A stretch of 64,000 nucleotides of DNA from JAHBNG01 sp039028975 (GCA_039028975.1 JBCCHB010000005.1:62001-126000), one strand, 5' to 3'. Shown: positions 1-9,171, numbered from the stretch's first letter. Made by a program: numbers and translations. The notes: generated from the letters alone by a model not told the origin.

Positions 1-1448
1 AGGTTTTGGTCACCTGCTATAATCGAATATGCACCCAAGATGAGCAAAGCCAGGGCCGCCAAGAAGGCTTCTGTTCGGCCCATTAACTGACGCCAGCCTA
101 GCGCAAAGAGCAGGCTGATGGGTAACATCCCCCAGAAGAAGTAACGCCCCTGATGCTGGACAAATTTCAGGTTATATAAAGAATAGCTAAGCAGGATAGC
201 AATCAATGTAATGCCAAAGAATAATGTGCTCCATAAGCGGAACGAATTTCCGAAACTGTACGGATCTCCATCCCGTTCTTCTTTTTGACTTCCCCTAAAT
301 CTTAGCCAAACCCAGCGAAACAGCATCTGCAGTAACCCCAGACCGATAGTGATGGTTAAAATCCGCACAGCAGCATAGAGGCGACTATCCCAAAAGAGGC
401 CCAACCAACCAAACACGCCCCAAAAGCTACGAAAGGTAAAACCGAACGCTCGTTCCCAATAAGCGGCCCAACCATATTGGGCGACCCACTCTGCCGTCGT
501 CGGCTGACCCGCTACAACCAAATCATGCCATGCTAACCCTAGCGGATCCAAAAGCCCATAGAGCGACATGTTTCGTAACCAAAGCGGTAGCCCAAGTAGT
601 ATGGCAGGTATGATTACCCAGCTTGACTGAAGAAGTCCACTCCGTATGTCAGCATTTCGCCATGCCGCAAGAAAAACCACAATGACGCAAACAGGTAGGA
701 AGACATAGGCGTAGATTTTGGTTAGCAAGCCTAGGCCCAACAGGATACCAAGAAGAGCTGTCATTCTGTTTGGTTTATAGAGAAAACCGAAGAAAAATTC
801 CCGCTCACGTTGGTTCTCGTCAAAGTCAGAGCCATCAGATCCATTAGTTTTAGCATGAGAGGCTATCCACTTCAGCAACACGAGTGAACTAGCCAGCAGC
901 AACAGAATGGCCAAAGAATCGTTGTTGAGAGCGGCAGTCATGGCCACATGCATGGGGAGCGTAGCGGCAAAGGCTGTAGCACCCAAACGAATAAGCGGCT
1001 GGTCAGGAAAGGCTGTGGCTGCGCAACTATACAACAGCAACAGCGTTATCACCCCCAGCCCGACCCCGTAGAGACGCAATGCTATCAGTGCGTGACCATA
1101 GCTCTCTGGATGGGCTGCATCCGCCGTGCCACCAGCTAACCAGTAAACAGGCACGGCGCTGATGTAGTAGAGTGGTGGCTGATAGAACTCATAGCGCATT
1201 ACCTCTACCGACATCTCGGGTGGAAACCGTGCACCGACAATCTGACCAATATAGTCCATATCAAAGTCACCCATGGCCAGGACCGGTAGCCCGTCACCCC
1301 GGGCGATGTGGGCAATGTAATTATAATGAGCCGGTTCGTCAGGCATCTGCCAAGCTGGTGTCAGCAGGGCAAAGAGGGTAGCACTGATTAAATAGGCGAT
1401 CAGAATCAGCGCCAGAGTTAGACGTGGGTGATGGGTGAATAAGATCAC
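1..1448 (-). CDS. Polytopic membrane protein, DUF2142/GT39-like (3' end cut by window edge)
   Basis: The reading frame runs off the left edge of the window, so only about 482 N-terminal codons are visible. It opens with GTG at 1448, about 20 nt after the metG stop, so the two are probably cotranscribed. The N-terminus has one hydrophobic segment followed by TPAWQMPDEPAHYNYI, and further on MTAALNNDSLA; an acidic pair in the first extracytoplasmic loop and an NND motif are typical of DUF2142 and related GT39-type membrane glycosyltransferases that use lipid-linked sugars. Many hydrophobic segments follow up to the window edge. I checked that the frame is the same at both ends of the stretch, so no frameshift is evident. 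The family call is by pattern; donor and acceptor substrates cannot be told. Confidence 0.72.
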   Translation of the reverse strand, partial: MILFTHHPRLTLALILIAYLISATLFALLTPAWQMPDEPAHYNYIAHIARGDGLPVLAMGDFDMDYIGQIVGARFPPEMSVEVMRYEFYQPPLYYISAVPVYWLAGGTADAAHPESYGHALIALRLYGVGLGVITLLLLYSCAATAFPDQPLIRLGATAFAATLPMHVAMTAALNNDSLAILLLLASSLVLLKWIASHAKTNGSDGSDFDENQREREFFFGFLYKPNRMTALLGILLGLGLLTKIYAYVFLPVCVIVVFLAAWRNADIRSGLLQSSWVIIPAILLGLPLWLRNMSLYGLLDPLGLAWHDLVVAGQPTTAEWVAQYGWAAYWERAFGFTFRSFWGVFGWLGLFWDSRLYAAVRILTITIGLGLLQMLFRWVWLRFRGSQKEERDGDPYSFGNSFRLWSTLFFGITLIAILLSYSLYNLKFVQHQGRYFFWGMLPISLLFALGWRQLMGRTEAFLAALALLILGAYSIIAGDQN

Positions 1449-1468
1449 GAAATTAGATTCTATTGAGG

Positions 1469-3229
1469 TTATACATTTTCTTCTTCGGCTTCCTCAATTT
1501 TTTGGAAGAGAGCCGTAGGTTGCATCAACGTCTGTCCTGCAACCAATTCTGTTGCCTGCCATCGTCCCACTGCTTCACTGTGATCGTACTTAAGCACCAT
1601 ATGAGAACCACGGGCATCATCAATCATCTCTGTGTACTGACGGCCAAATAAACGGCTCTCATAGCCTAATGTCGTGTGCAATTTTTCACTGGAATAAGGT
1701 AGAATCGGTGCCCACATGAGTTTCAGCCAATCGATGGCTTGGAGTGCTACGTAGATCGCTGTTCCTGCCGCGGCCGGGTCCTCTTTGATTAAGTGCCATG
1801 GTGCTTTTTCATTGAGATATTGGTTGACTCGCTGACTCAGATTACGGACGGCGGTGAGCGCTGCCTTTAGCTTGACCGAATCATACAGCTCACCAACAGA
1901 GTCAAAGCCGGCGCGAACCTCATCGAGGAGAGCCTTATCCAGTTCATCCAGTTCAGTAGGCGTAGGTATGGCTCCGTTAAAACGCTTATAGGCAAACCCA
2001 ACTACTCGGTTAACCAGATTTCCCCAGTTGGCTACTAGCTCGCTATTGACGCGGGTACGGAAGTCATCCCATGTGAATTCCACGTCCGATGTCTCAGGGG
2101 CAAGGGCCGTGAGAACATAGCGCCAAGCATCAGGCTGATATTCTTCTAAAACGGTATTAAAGCCAATTACGTTGCCTCGACTAGTGCTAAACTGGGAGCC
2201 ACCCAAATTGAGATATTCATTGCTCGGCACATCATAGGGGAGATTGTACTTTTCATCACCCTCGTTCAATCCTTGGAGCATCCCTGGCCAGATGATGGTG
2301 TGGAAGGGAATATTGTCCTTGCCGATAAAGTTATAGATACGCGCATCCGGGTTAAGATTGGCATCCCACCACTGTCGCCATTCCTCTGCATCACCGGCTA
2401 GTTTGGCCCACTCAACCGCCGCGCTCAAATATCCCATAACTGCATCATACCAGACGTAGATGCGTTTGTTCTCGTATCCCTCAACAGGGATCGTAATACC
2501 CCATTCAATATCTCTGGTAATCGGTCGCCCGCGGAGCTCTTTCAGTTCAAGCTGACCTTTGGTAAAGTTAACGACGTTGGGCCGCCAATGTTCCTTATCC
2601 TCCTGGATCCACTTGAGTAACGGCTCATTCATCTTAGCCATGTCGAGGAAAAAGTGCTCTGTCTCTCTAATTTCCAGGTCGGTATTACCAGTTAGCTTAG
2701 ACCGTGGATTCTTCAGCTCTAGCGTCTCATAAAGAGAGCCACAATTGTCACACTGATCACCTCGCGCCTCTTGAAAGCCACAAACAGGACAGGTACCTTC
2801 CACATACCGATCTGCGAGAAATCGGCCCGCTTCTGGATCGTATAGCTGACGTTGAATATCTGTGTAAAGATAGCCGTTTTCCAAATGGGTTAGAAAGATC
2901 TGGTGAGTTACATCCCAATGGTTTTGGGTCTCGGTATGGGTATAGAGATCAAAGGTCAGCCCCATCTTCAGACAGCCATCGATAAACATAGGATGATACT
3001 CTTCGATGATATCCATGGGCTGGACACCCTCTGCTTCAGCCTTCAGCGTCACTGGTGTACCATGGGTATCCGAACCACTTACCATAAGTACATCGTTACC
3101 GGCCATTCGCTGGTATCGAGCGAAAATATCTGGTGGTAGGTAAGCACCCGCTATCTGGCCGACGTGTTTTTCACCATTGGCGTAGGGCCAAGCCACGCCA
3201 ACAAGGATTTTTCTGGGTGTATGGGTCAT
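1469..3229 (-). CDS. metG: Methionyl-tRNA synthetase
   Basis: Charges tRNA-Met with methionine in the cytoplasm. The class I Rossmann core begins with WPYANGEKHVGQ, the HIGH-motif region (here HVGQ). A zinc knuckle CPVC...CDNC follows around residue 150, and the catalytic WYDA block and an anticodon-binding helical region follow. The second signature is FSTSRGN in place of KMSKS. A longer open frame begins at 3271, but ATG at 3229 is preferred because a GACGAGAAG Shine-Dalgarno-like stretch lies just upstream and the family N-terminus starts here. 586 residues is normal for the short type without the C-terminal dimerisation domain. It is followed closely by the membrane protein gene at 1448. 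Confidence 0.96.
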   Translation of the reverse strand: MTHTPRKILVGVAWPYANGEKHVGQIAGAYLPPDIFARYQRMAGNDVLMVSGSDTHGTPVTLKAEAEGVQPMDIIEEYHPMFIDGCLKMGLTFDLYTHTETQNHWDVTHQIFLTHLENGYLYTDIQRQLYDPEAGRFLADRYVEGTCPVCGFQEARGDQCDNCGSLYETLELKNPRSKLTGNTDLEIRETEHFFLDMAKMNEPLLKWIQEDKEHWRPNVVNFTKGQLELKELRGRPITRDIEWGITIPVEGYENKRIYVWYDAVMGYLSAAVEWAKLAGDAEEWRQWWDANLNPDARIYNFIGKDNIPFHTIIWPGMLQGLNEGDEKYNLPYDVPSNEYLNLGGSQFSTSRGNVIGFNTVLEEYQPDAWRYVLTALAPETSDVEFTWDDFRTRVNSELVANWGNLVNRVVGFAYKRFNGAIPTPTELDELDKALLDEVRAGFDSVGELYDSVKLKAALTAVRNLSQRVNQYLNEKAPWHLIKEDPAAAGTAIYVALQAIDWLKLMWAPILPYSSEKLHTTLGYESRLFGRQYTEMIDDARGSHMVLKYDHSEAVGRWQATELVAGQTLMQPTALFQKIEEAEEENV

Positions 3230-3272
3230 GATCTTCTCGTCATCTCTTGTCTTCGTGCGCCTTCGTTGCATT

Positions 3273-3311
3273 GAACGTAGTCGTTCAGCCCCCTGAGCCT
3301 TTCGAAGAGGA
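3273..3311. repeat. Small palindrome and a CCTGAGC/TCGAAG-type dispersed repeat
   Basis: TGAACG-TAGT-CGTTCA forms a short hairpin at about 3273-3288, followed by CCCCTGAGCCTTTCGAAG, which resembles a short interspersed repeat seen between genes in many bacteria. It sits in the metG leader. The rest of 3312-3650 shows nothing I can call. Confidence 0.4.
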
Positions 3312-3654
3312 GAGCCGATTTCGACGGACTCAGCCTACAGAGAGGGGAGTGAACGGTTACATTTGAATCTTACGTTGAACCTTTATATCTATCCTGCGCT
3401 TCTTCTCATATGCGGTAGATAACCAATCTATCACAACGTGAAAGATAAGCATACTCAGATACGACCGCGCCTGGAAGGCAACCGACATCCGAGGATGTTT
3501 GCTCTGCGGTAGTCGACTGATGGTCCATCTCATTTGCAATGATTAGAAATTATATCGGTCTCTACTCATTTGGGGAAATTGACAAGACGGTTCTTGATGT
3601 TACAATAAGTGCATTGGAGAAAATTATTTCGTCTACGTGGCTGTATATTCAATT

Positions 3655-3740
3655 TGGGGCGCTGGCTATTATCTCATCCGCGTTTGCGAATCAGTCGCTT
3701 GCGACACCGTTACTTTATGTGCAAACGAGCCAAATGTGAC
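3655..3740 (+). repeat. Dispersed repeat D, copy 1 (left part)
   Basis: About 52 nt centred on TCATCCGCGTTTGCG match 23268-23320 at roughly 80 percent by eye, the differences being mostly C/T transitions. A second block shared with the same place, TTCGTGGCTACTCTTG and flanking bases, lies inverted at 4508-4533, so parts of the repeat bracket the gene at 3854-4489. A 66-codon frame (3539-3739) crosses it but is not convincing as a gene. Confidence 0.45.
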
Positions 3741-3765
3741 TTGCATTCTAAGGGCATTTTCCAAA

Positions 3766-3778
3766 GTGACTGCGTCAC
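3766..3778. promoter_or_regulatory. GTGAC-N3-GTCAC palindrome upstream of the DUF624-like gene
   Basis: GTGACTGCGTCAC is a perfect 5+3+5 palindrome 75 nt before the start at 3854. It could be an operator, but its spacing does not fit the CRP/FNR consensus and no second copy nearby supports it. Confidence 0.2.
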
Positions 3779-3853
3779 AAGCAGTTTGGGCAAAGTCCCG
3801 ACTGTGACCAAATTTTTAGAACAGTCTTCACTTGAACGGTAAGGAGAAGTTCA

Positions 3854-4489
3854 GTGGCATCCAAAGCGTTTATTGTAATGGGGAGAATTCTTAAGGCGGG
3901 CTATGAGGAGCTATTCTTCTGCGTCTTTATGAGTATTGCTTGGTGGATTGGTACAATTTTGATTCTGCCTGCTGCGCCAGTGACCCTGGCAATGCATAAA
4001 ATCGCTAATCGAATTGCAAATTATAAACGAGTGGATAGAGGTTTTTATTGGGAAGCATTCTGGCAATATAAAGGCCGTGGTTGGCTTCTTTACCTTGTTC
4101 ATCTCTTGTTGCCAGCCACCATCTGGCTAAACGTCTGGTTTTACTCCCAAGGTGGAGCTTCCTGGATGCGCATTATTGGGATTGCTTGGCTATGGATTTT
4201 GCTGCTTGTATTGATGCTGCTGCAATATCTCTTTCCGCTTTTTTGGCAGCAAGATGAGCCAGACTTAAAGTTGGTCATAAGGAATGCCTTTTTGCTTGCC
4301 GTACGACACCCGCTGTATACGCTACTAATGCTTCTTTTTCAGATTGTCTGGTTGGTCCTCAGCTTAGCGTTGACTTTGCCTATCATCTTACTCACGCCTG
4401 CCGTTATGGCCATTGGGGCCAATTTTGCCCTGACGGGCATCCTGCAAGAGATGGATCTAGCTCCCCAACCACCGGTGATTACAAAATAA
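3854..4489 (+). CDS. Small integral membrane protein, DUF624/YesL-like
   Basis: 211 residues with about five hydrophobic segments (roughly residues 20-45, 78-98, 105-128, 150-172, 172-195). The length, the early Trp-rich hydrophobic segment and the alternating loops resemble DUF624 (YesL) proteins, which are often found beside carbohydrate uptake genes; the match is by overall pattern, not by a diagnostic motif. GTG at 3854 is chosen because AAGGAG lies 7-8 nt upstream. It stands alone, convergent with amt1, and is bracketed by pieces of repeat D. Function unknown. Confidence 0.6.
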   Translation: MASKAFIVMGRILKAGYEELFFCVFMSIAWWIGTILILPAAPVTLAMHKIANRIANYKRVDRGFYWEAFWQYKGRGWLLYLVHLLLPATIWLNVWFYSQGGASWMRIIGIAWLWILLLVLMLLQYLFPLFWQQDEPDLKLVIRNAFLLAVRHPLYTLLMLLFQIVWLVLSLALTLPIILLTPAVMAIGANFALTGILQEMDLAPQPPVITK

Positions 4490-4507
4490 TCCAGAAGTTC
4501 GTAACGT

Positions 4508-4533
4508 GGACAAGCAACAAGAGTAGCCACGAA
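4508..4533 (-). repeat. Dispersed repeat D, inverted right block
   Basis: The reverse complement of this 26-nt stretch matches 23411-23436 with a single difference. It lies between the convergent genes at 3854-4489 and amt1. Confidence 0.5.
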
Positions 4534-4619
4534 TTCGGGCCACTGTTTCCTGCACTTAGTGCGTACCAGTCCATCAAAGGCGAAATCGAACGAGGTGCTA
4601 ACAGATGGTTTTTACGAGG

Positions 4620-5990
4620 CTATTGACTATCGGGACTATTCTGCGTACTCTTCTGTGGTTGTGTTCGAATGTATCGTGCCAGCAGTTGCTCATAATGAGG
4701 GCGCAAAGCTTCTTCAAGACCAGGAAATTCGGAAAAGTCAGGAATGGCTCTCTGCTCTGTAATGTTAAGCCCGATTGTCTCATCGTTAACATCTACGCGC
4801 AAAGGCAGGATGGGCCGTAACACAGTAAGGAAAATGAGGATAACAAAGAGAGACCATGTTCCTGCCACTGTGATTCCAATTAATTGAACAAATATTTGCA
4901 TTTGCCAAGTTAGCCCCGTCCCTAAAATTTCTGGAACGCCAAATAACGCAACGGCAAGTGTTCCCCATATACCACCTCCCAAATGGGCAGAGATGGTCCC
5001 AACCGGATCGTCCTGCTTCATTTTAGAGAGCAACCAATTGATGGTAAACATCACCCATGCACTGATAAAACCGATCCATATACTATGTTGAGGTGCAACT
5101 GCATGGCAGCCAGCAGAAATAGCAACTAGCCCTGCTAGTGCACCATTAATGAGATAGTTGACTTCGATAATGCCATCATTGAAGAAGACACATATGGGGA
5201 TGATTGCCACCAATCCAGCCGCTCCAGCGAGCAGTGTATTGACAATAATGAGTTCCAAGTTGTCACCAGTTAAAAAGCTGATGCCACTATTGAATCCAAA
5301 CCATCCAAACCAGATAACTAGCATACCTAGAACCGCCAATGGAAGATTCGCCCTACCGACTGGTCTAGGGTTTCCATCTGCGTAGAAGCTCCCTCTTCTA
5401 GGCCCTAACATAAATACAGTTGTTAAAGCACACCAACCGCCAATGCTATGGACAACTGTTGCTCCAGCGAAATCAACAAACCCAATTTGGGATAGTAATC
5501 CACTTCTGGCTCCTTGAATGAATCCTCCCCAAGCCCAATGGCCAAAAATTGGATAGATGACAGATGAGATTACGATCACAATAATTAAGTAGCTCTCAAA
5601 TCGAATTCGCTCGGCTGTTGCTCCAGATACAATCGTAACGGCTATTCCACAACACATGACCTGAAATAAAAAAAAGCTGGTGATACTAAAGAGATCGGTC
5701 GTAGAGGCTTCGGTAGAATTCAGAAAGTCGAGGTACAAGAAATTTGTACCGATGAGTCCACCTGTGGAGCTATCTTCGCCAAACATAAGGCCAAATCCGA
5801 ATAACCAAAATAGAATCACAACGATGCCAAAGTCAGCTAGATTTTTTGCAGCAACATTGATATTATGTTTTCGCTGAGTAAGGCCTGCTTCTAAGGCCAT
5901 AAAGCCAGCCCGCATAAAGAAGACAAGAAGAGCTGCAAGTATCAACCAAACGAGTTGTATATCGGCAACGGATTCCGCTGAATTTATCAT
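4620..5990 (-). CDS. amt: Ammonium transporter (Amt/Mep/Rh family), Amt1
   Basis: A channel of the inner membrane that conducts ammonium/ammonia. 456 residues with eleven predicted membrane segments. Family residues are visible: Asp173 in DFAGATVVH, the twin-His pair His181 (VVHSIGG) and His336 (SAHLGGGIWG), and the aromatic-rich entry region. A GAGGT Shine-Dalgarno-like site sits 4-5 nt before ATG 5990. There is no signal peptide, unlike Amt2 at 58194-59594, and no glnK/PII gene beside it. Upstream on the same strand is the triple receptor-domain gene (stop at 6243), separated by nested repeats and a small ACCCAA/TTGGGT hairpin at 6014-6032. The neighbourhood suggests a sensing rather than bulk-uptake context; this is inference. 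Confidence 0.95.
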   Translation of the reverse strand: MINSAESVADIQLVWLILAALLVFFMRAGFMALEAGLTQRKHNINVAAKNLADFGIVVILFWLFGFGLMFGEDSSTGGLIGTNFLYLDFLNSTEASTTDLFSITSFFLFQVMCCGIAVTIVSGATAERIRFESYLIIVIVISSVIYPIFGHWAWGGFIQGARSGLLSQIGFVDFAGATVVHSIGGWCALTTVFMLGPRRGSFYADGNPRPVGRANLPLAVLGMLVIWFGWFGFNSGISFLTGDNLELIIVNTLLAGAAGLVAIIPICVFFNDGIIEVNYLINGALAGLVAISAGCHAVAPQHSIWIGFISAWVMFTINWLLSKMKQDDPVGTISAHLGGGIWGTLAVALFGVPEILGTGLTWQMQIFVQLIGITVAGTWSLFVILIFLTVLRPILPLRVDVNDETIGLNITEQRAIPDFSEFPGLEEALRPHYEQLLARYIRTQPQKSTQNSPDSQ

Positions 5991-6063
5991 ATTACCTCTT
6001 GAAAAAGGAGACCACCCAACAAACGATTGGGTTTGCTTTTCAATATTGACATATCCATTTTTT

Positions 6064-6245
6064 CTCAGCTCCGTTTGAAACTGGAGTTTTGGAACGGGAA
6101 TTTAATAAAACCCAATAAATGCTCTCTCGGATACTCGGAATGAGAGAGAGAATGTTTTGGGTTTTATTTGATTTTGATTCCTTTAGTTCCTCATGGAAAA
6201 CGAAGGGAAACTACTGTTTTCAAATCAGTCCCAGTGTAGGTATCA
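6064..6245 (+). repeat. Element A copy 1, split by an element B copy
   Basis: Left half CTCAGCTCCGTTTGAAA at 6064-6088 and right half GGAAACTACTGTTTTCAAA at about 6206-6225 match the two arms of element A (complete copies at 23172-23258 and 31108-31194). The arms are pushed apart by the element B copy at about 6089-6186. Confidence 0.7.
6089..6186 (-). repeat. Element B copy 1, nested in element A
   Basis: Ends GAATTTAATAAAACCC and GGGTTTTATTTGATTTTGAT are inverted copies of each other with the same end motif as copies at 32737-32929 and 41659-41800. About 98 bp, with an internal palindromic CTCTC/GAGAG core. No coding capacity, so it would be a MITE-like non-autonomous element. Confidence 0.7.
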
Positions 6246-9074
6246 TTCTTCAATAATGCTTTCGTCAAAGATATTTGTTGTGGTAAGAAAGCTCATGGCG
6301 ACATCTTGTACGCTCTCTTCATCACCGCTATTTCTTAAACCATCTTCACCGATATCAATGCGAGCATTCAATGAGGTAATAGTCTCATTATCCAGTAACA
6401 ATGCCAATTGGTTGAGGAATTCACCAATTTCAGGAAACTCTTCTATGACCTCTCTACGTACAATGGGTGAGGCATTATAAGCGGGAAAGAACTCTAGTGA
6501 ATCATCTAGATTCCGAAATCCCCAACTAGCAATTCGGCCATCGGTACTGAACCCTTCAGCCACGTTGCATAAACCGTCTCGAAGCCCCTCATAGAGCTGA
6601 TCATAGGCTACGATCAGTATATTTTCTTCCCGGAATGTAAATCCGTAATGCTCTTGCATGGCAAATAGGCCATCACCTCTACTATAAAATTCATTTTCTA
6701 CACAAATTGTCAGCAGCGAATCACTCTGATTCATGAAGCGTGCTAGGTCTTCAATGCTAAGCAGCTCTTCACCAATCGTATCGGCAAGTTCATCTGGGCG
6801 CACCATCATCGTGTATGTATCATTAAAGGCAGTTGGTTCTAGCCAGACTAGATCATGATGGAACTCATCTAGTCCTCGGACAATCTCTAATGCTGTCTTT
6901 GTGTCTGCTGGTAGCCCACTTGGGGGCATTCCATGGGATTCCGACAAAATGGTTCCAATATAATCCCAGATTATATCGACTTCGCCAGCCTTCAATGAAT
7001 CGTGTGCCGAATTCGTACCGCCTAAGCCAGTTTTGTCTACGGGATCGAAACCAAGATGCTCTAGAGCACCAATCAAGATTTGGCCCAAAAGTAGCTGTTC
7101 CGTGAAGTCTCGAGATCCGACTACAATCTGGGGTGACTGTGTAAGTAGACGATTCTTGAAAAGGAAATCAGCCGCAACATCTTCGATCAATTCTTCGTCA
7201 CCACTATTTCGTTCACCATCGGCACCAATATCAATACGCGCATTCAGTTGAGCAATAGTATCATTATCCAGGTGTCGACCAAGCTTATTCAATAGCTCTT
7301 CGATGCCTGGGTTTTGTTCGATGACGTCTTCGCGGACAATGGGAGATGCATTATAGGCTGGGAAAAACTCTTCCGAGTCAACCAAGTTTTGAAAATTCCA
7401 GGCACTTATGCGACCATCAGTACTAAACCCTTCTGCAACGTCACATAGATTATTACGCAAGCCCTCATAAAGCTGATCATAGGCAACCAGCTGAATATTT
7501 TCCTCCTGGAATGCAAACCCATAGTGCTTTTGCAAGGAGAGTAATCCATCACCCCGACTATAGAATTCATTTTCAACACAGACTGTCAATGGCGATTCAT
7601 TTGTGTTCATATAATCTGCCAAATCCCTGATTGTTGTGAATGTCTGTGCCGTTTTGGCTTCGAGGAAGTCCGGCTTAAACATAAGCGTATAGGTATCATT
7701 GAACGCACTTGGCTCGAGCCACACCAAATTGTGATGATGTTTATCCAAGCCGCGGACCATCTCAAATGCGACTTGGCTATCCGAGGGTAAGCTAATTGGA
7801 GGAAGACCGTGAGATTCTGAAAGGATAGTACCAATGTAATCCCAAATTATGTCAACTTCACCTGCTTTAAGCGCGTCATGAGCTGAATTTGTTCCACCTA
7901 AACCTGTCTTATCAATCACGTCAAAATCAGAATTTTTCAGCAAGGTGACTATGATTTGGCCGAGAAGAAGCTGTTCTGTAAAATCGCGCGATCCGACTGT
8001 AATCGTTGGTTTGGGGGCTTCGCGTTTTGCAATAGCACCAATCTCTTCAAGAAAACTGCGCGCAACATCTCGGACTGGCTCTTCATCCCCCGTATTGCGC
8101 AACCCATCCGCGCCGATATCAATACGCGCATTGAGTGCCGCAATCTTGTCATTATCAAGCTTAGGGCCTAGGCCAAATAGCAGATCGCCAATTTCGGGAT
8201 GTCTGGCAAGCGTGTCAGCTCGAATGATTGGGGATGCATTGTATGCAGGGAAGAAAGAACGTGAGTCATCTAGGTTTTGGAAGTTCCAGGCGCTAATCCG
8301 ACCGTCTGTGCTAAACCCTTCGGAAATATCACATAACCCATCTCGAAGTCCTTCATAAAGCTGATCATAAGCAACAATGAGAATATTCTCTTCTTGGAAA
8401 GCGAATTCGTAATGCTGTTGCAATGAAAATAAGCCATCCCCTCTGCTATAAAACTCGTTCTCTACACAAATGCTTAATGGTGAATCATGTTCATTCATGT
8501 AGTTTGCTAAGTCATCAATTGAAACAAAGGTTTCCCCTAGCTGTTCATCAAGTGCCCCCTCACGAATCATTAGGGTGTACGTATCGTTAAAGGCAGATGG
8601 TGACAGCCAGAAAAGGTTATGATCACGTGCATCCATCGCAGCGACCATATTAAATGCGATGTTCAAATCTGACGGCAGTTCATCTGGTGCAACAAAATGT
8701 GATTCTGAAAGAATTGTACCGATATACTCCCAAATGATATCAACCTCACCAGCCTTAATTGCATCATGGGCCGAATTTGTACCCCCTAAGCCAGTTTTGT
8801 CAATAACTTCATAGCCTGCCTCTTCTAGGGTAATGATCAGTATCTGGCCCAAAAGCAATTGTTCTGTAAAGTCGCGTGATCCAACCGCAATCGTTCCGGT
8901 AGTCGTAGATGGCGTGGTATTGATTTCATCATTTGATTCATCCTGGTAATTTTTTTTTTGTGAAACGGATTCGGGTGATGGTGACAATGATTCACCCGAA
9001 ACAGGCACAGTCCCAATTACAAGCGCGAAAATACAAAAAAAGATATATATTATTTTGAAGTACTTCTTGAACAT
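6243..9074 (-). CDS. Exported protein with three tandem OpuAC/ProX-type solute-binding domains
   Basis: 943 residues. An N-terminal hydrophobic segment (about 7-24) is a signal peptide or anchor, followed by a Ser/Thr/Asp-rich stalk to about 60. Three copies of a substrate-binding domain follow with a period of 294 residues, each opening with VGSRDFTEQLLLGQI (near residues 64, 358 and 652) and sharing TGLGGTNSAHDALKAG, CVENEFYSRGDGL and FFPAYNASPI. This is the glycine-betaine/choline receptor fold of osmoprotectant ABC importers, normally one copy per protein and next to a permease; no permease or ATPase is nearby. A GAGGAAATT ribosome-binding stretch precedes ATG 9074, and a CRP-like palindrome lies about 85 nt upstream. 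Probably an extracytoplasmic sensor or scavenger; betaine as ligand is inferred from the family only. Confidence 0.85.
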   Translation of the reverse strand: MFKKYFKIIYIFFCIFALVIGTVPVSGESLSPSPESVSQKKNYQDESNDEINTTPSTTTGTIAVGSRDFTEQLLLGQILIITLEEAGYEVIDKTGLGGTNSAHDAIKAGEVDIIWEYIGTILSESHFVAPDELPSDLNIAFNMVAAMDARDHNLFWLSPSAFNDTYTLMIREGALDEQLGETFVSIDDLANYMNEHDSPLSICVENEFYSRGDGLFSLQQHYEFAFQEENILIVAYDQLYEGLRDGLCDISEGFSTDGRISAWNFQNLDDSRSFFPAYNASPIIRADTLARHPEIGDLLFGLGPKLDNDKIAALNARIDIGADGLRNTGDEEPVRDVARSFLEEIGAIAKREAPKPTITVGSRDFTEQLLLGQIIVTLLKNSDFDVIDKTGLGGTNSAHDALKAGEVDIIWDYIGTILSESHGLPPISLPSDSQVAFEMVRGLDKHHHNLVWLEPSAFNDTYTLMFKPDFLEAKTAQTFTTIRDLADYMNTNESPLTVCVENEFYSRGDGLLSLQKHYGFAFQEENIQLVAYDQLYEGLRNNLCDVAEGFSTDGRISAWNFQNLVDSEEFFPAYNASPIVREDVIEQNPGIEELLNKLGRHLDNDTIAQLNARIDIGADGERNSGDEELIEDVAADFLFKNRLLTQSPQIVVGSRDFTEQLLLGQILIGALEHLGFDPVDKTGLGGTNSAHDSLKAGEVDIIWDYIGTILSESHGMPPSGLPADTKTALEIVRGLDEFHHDLVWLEPTAFNDTYTMMVRPDELADTIGEELLSIEDLARFMNQSDSLLTICVENEFYSRGDGLFAMQEHYGFTFREENILIVAYDQLYEGLRDGLCNVAEGFSTDGRIASWGFRNLDDSLEFFPAYNASPIVRREVIEEFPEIGEFLNQLALLLDNETITSLNARIDIGEDGLRNSGDEESVQDVAMSFLTTTNIFDESIIEE

Positions 9075-9155
9075 AATTTCCTCACTACACTGCTATATGG
9101 CGGTCATCTGAAACAAAAATTCCCGCATCGGTAACAGAGAAACCAAATTTTGTAT

Positions 9156-9171
9156 TGTGACAAATGTCACC
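9156..9171. promoter_or_regulatory. CRP/FNR-family-like operator upstream of the triple receptor gene
   Basis: TGTGA-CAAATG-TCACC matches the CRP half-site layout TGTGA-N6-TCACA except for the last base, and contains the perfect palindrome GTGACAAATGTCAC. It lies about 82-97 nt before the start at 9074, a usual activator distance. No -35/-10 pair was assigned. Confidence 0.4.

Noticed and set aside
3539..3739. 66-codon plus-strand frame
   Set aside because: Crosses repeat D; the similar frame at 23258-23464 is carried by a tandem Phe-rich tract. Treated as repeat, not gene.
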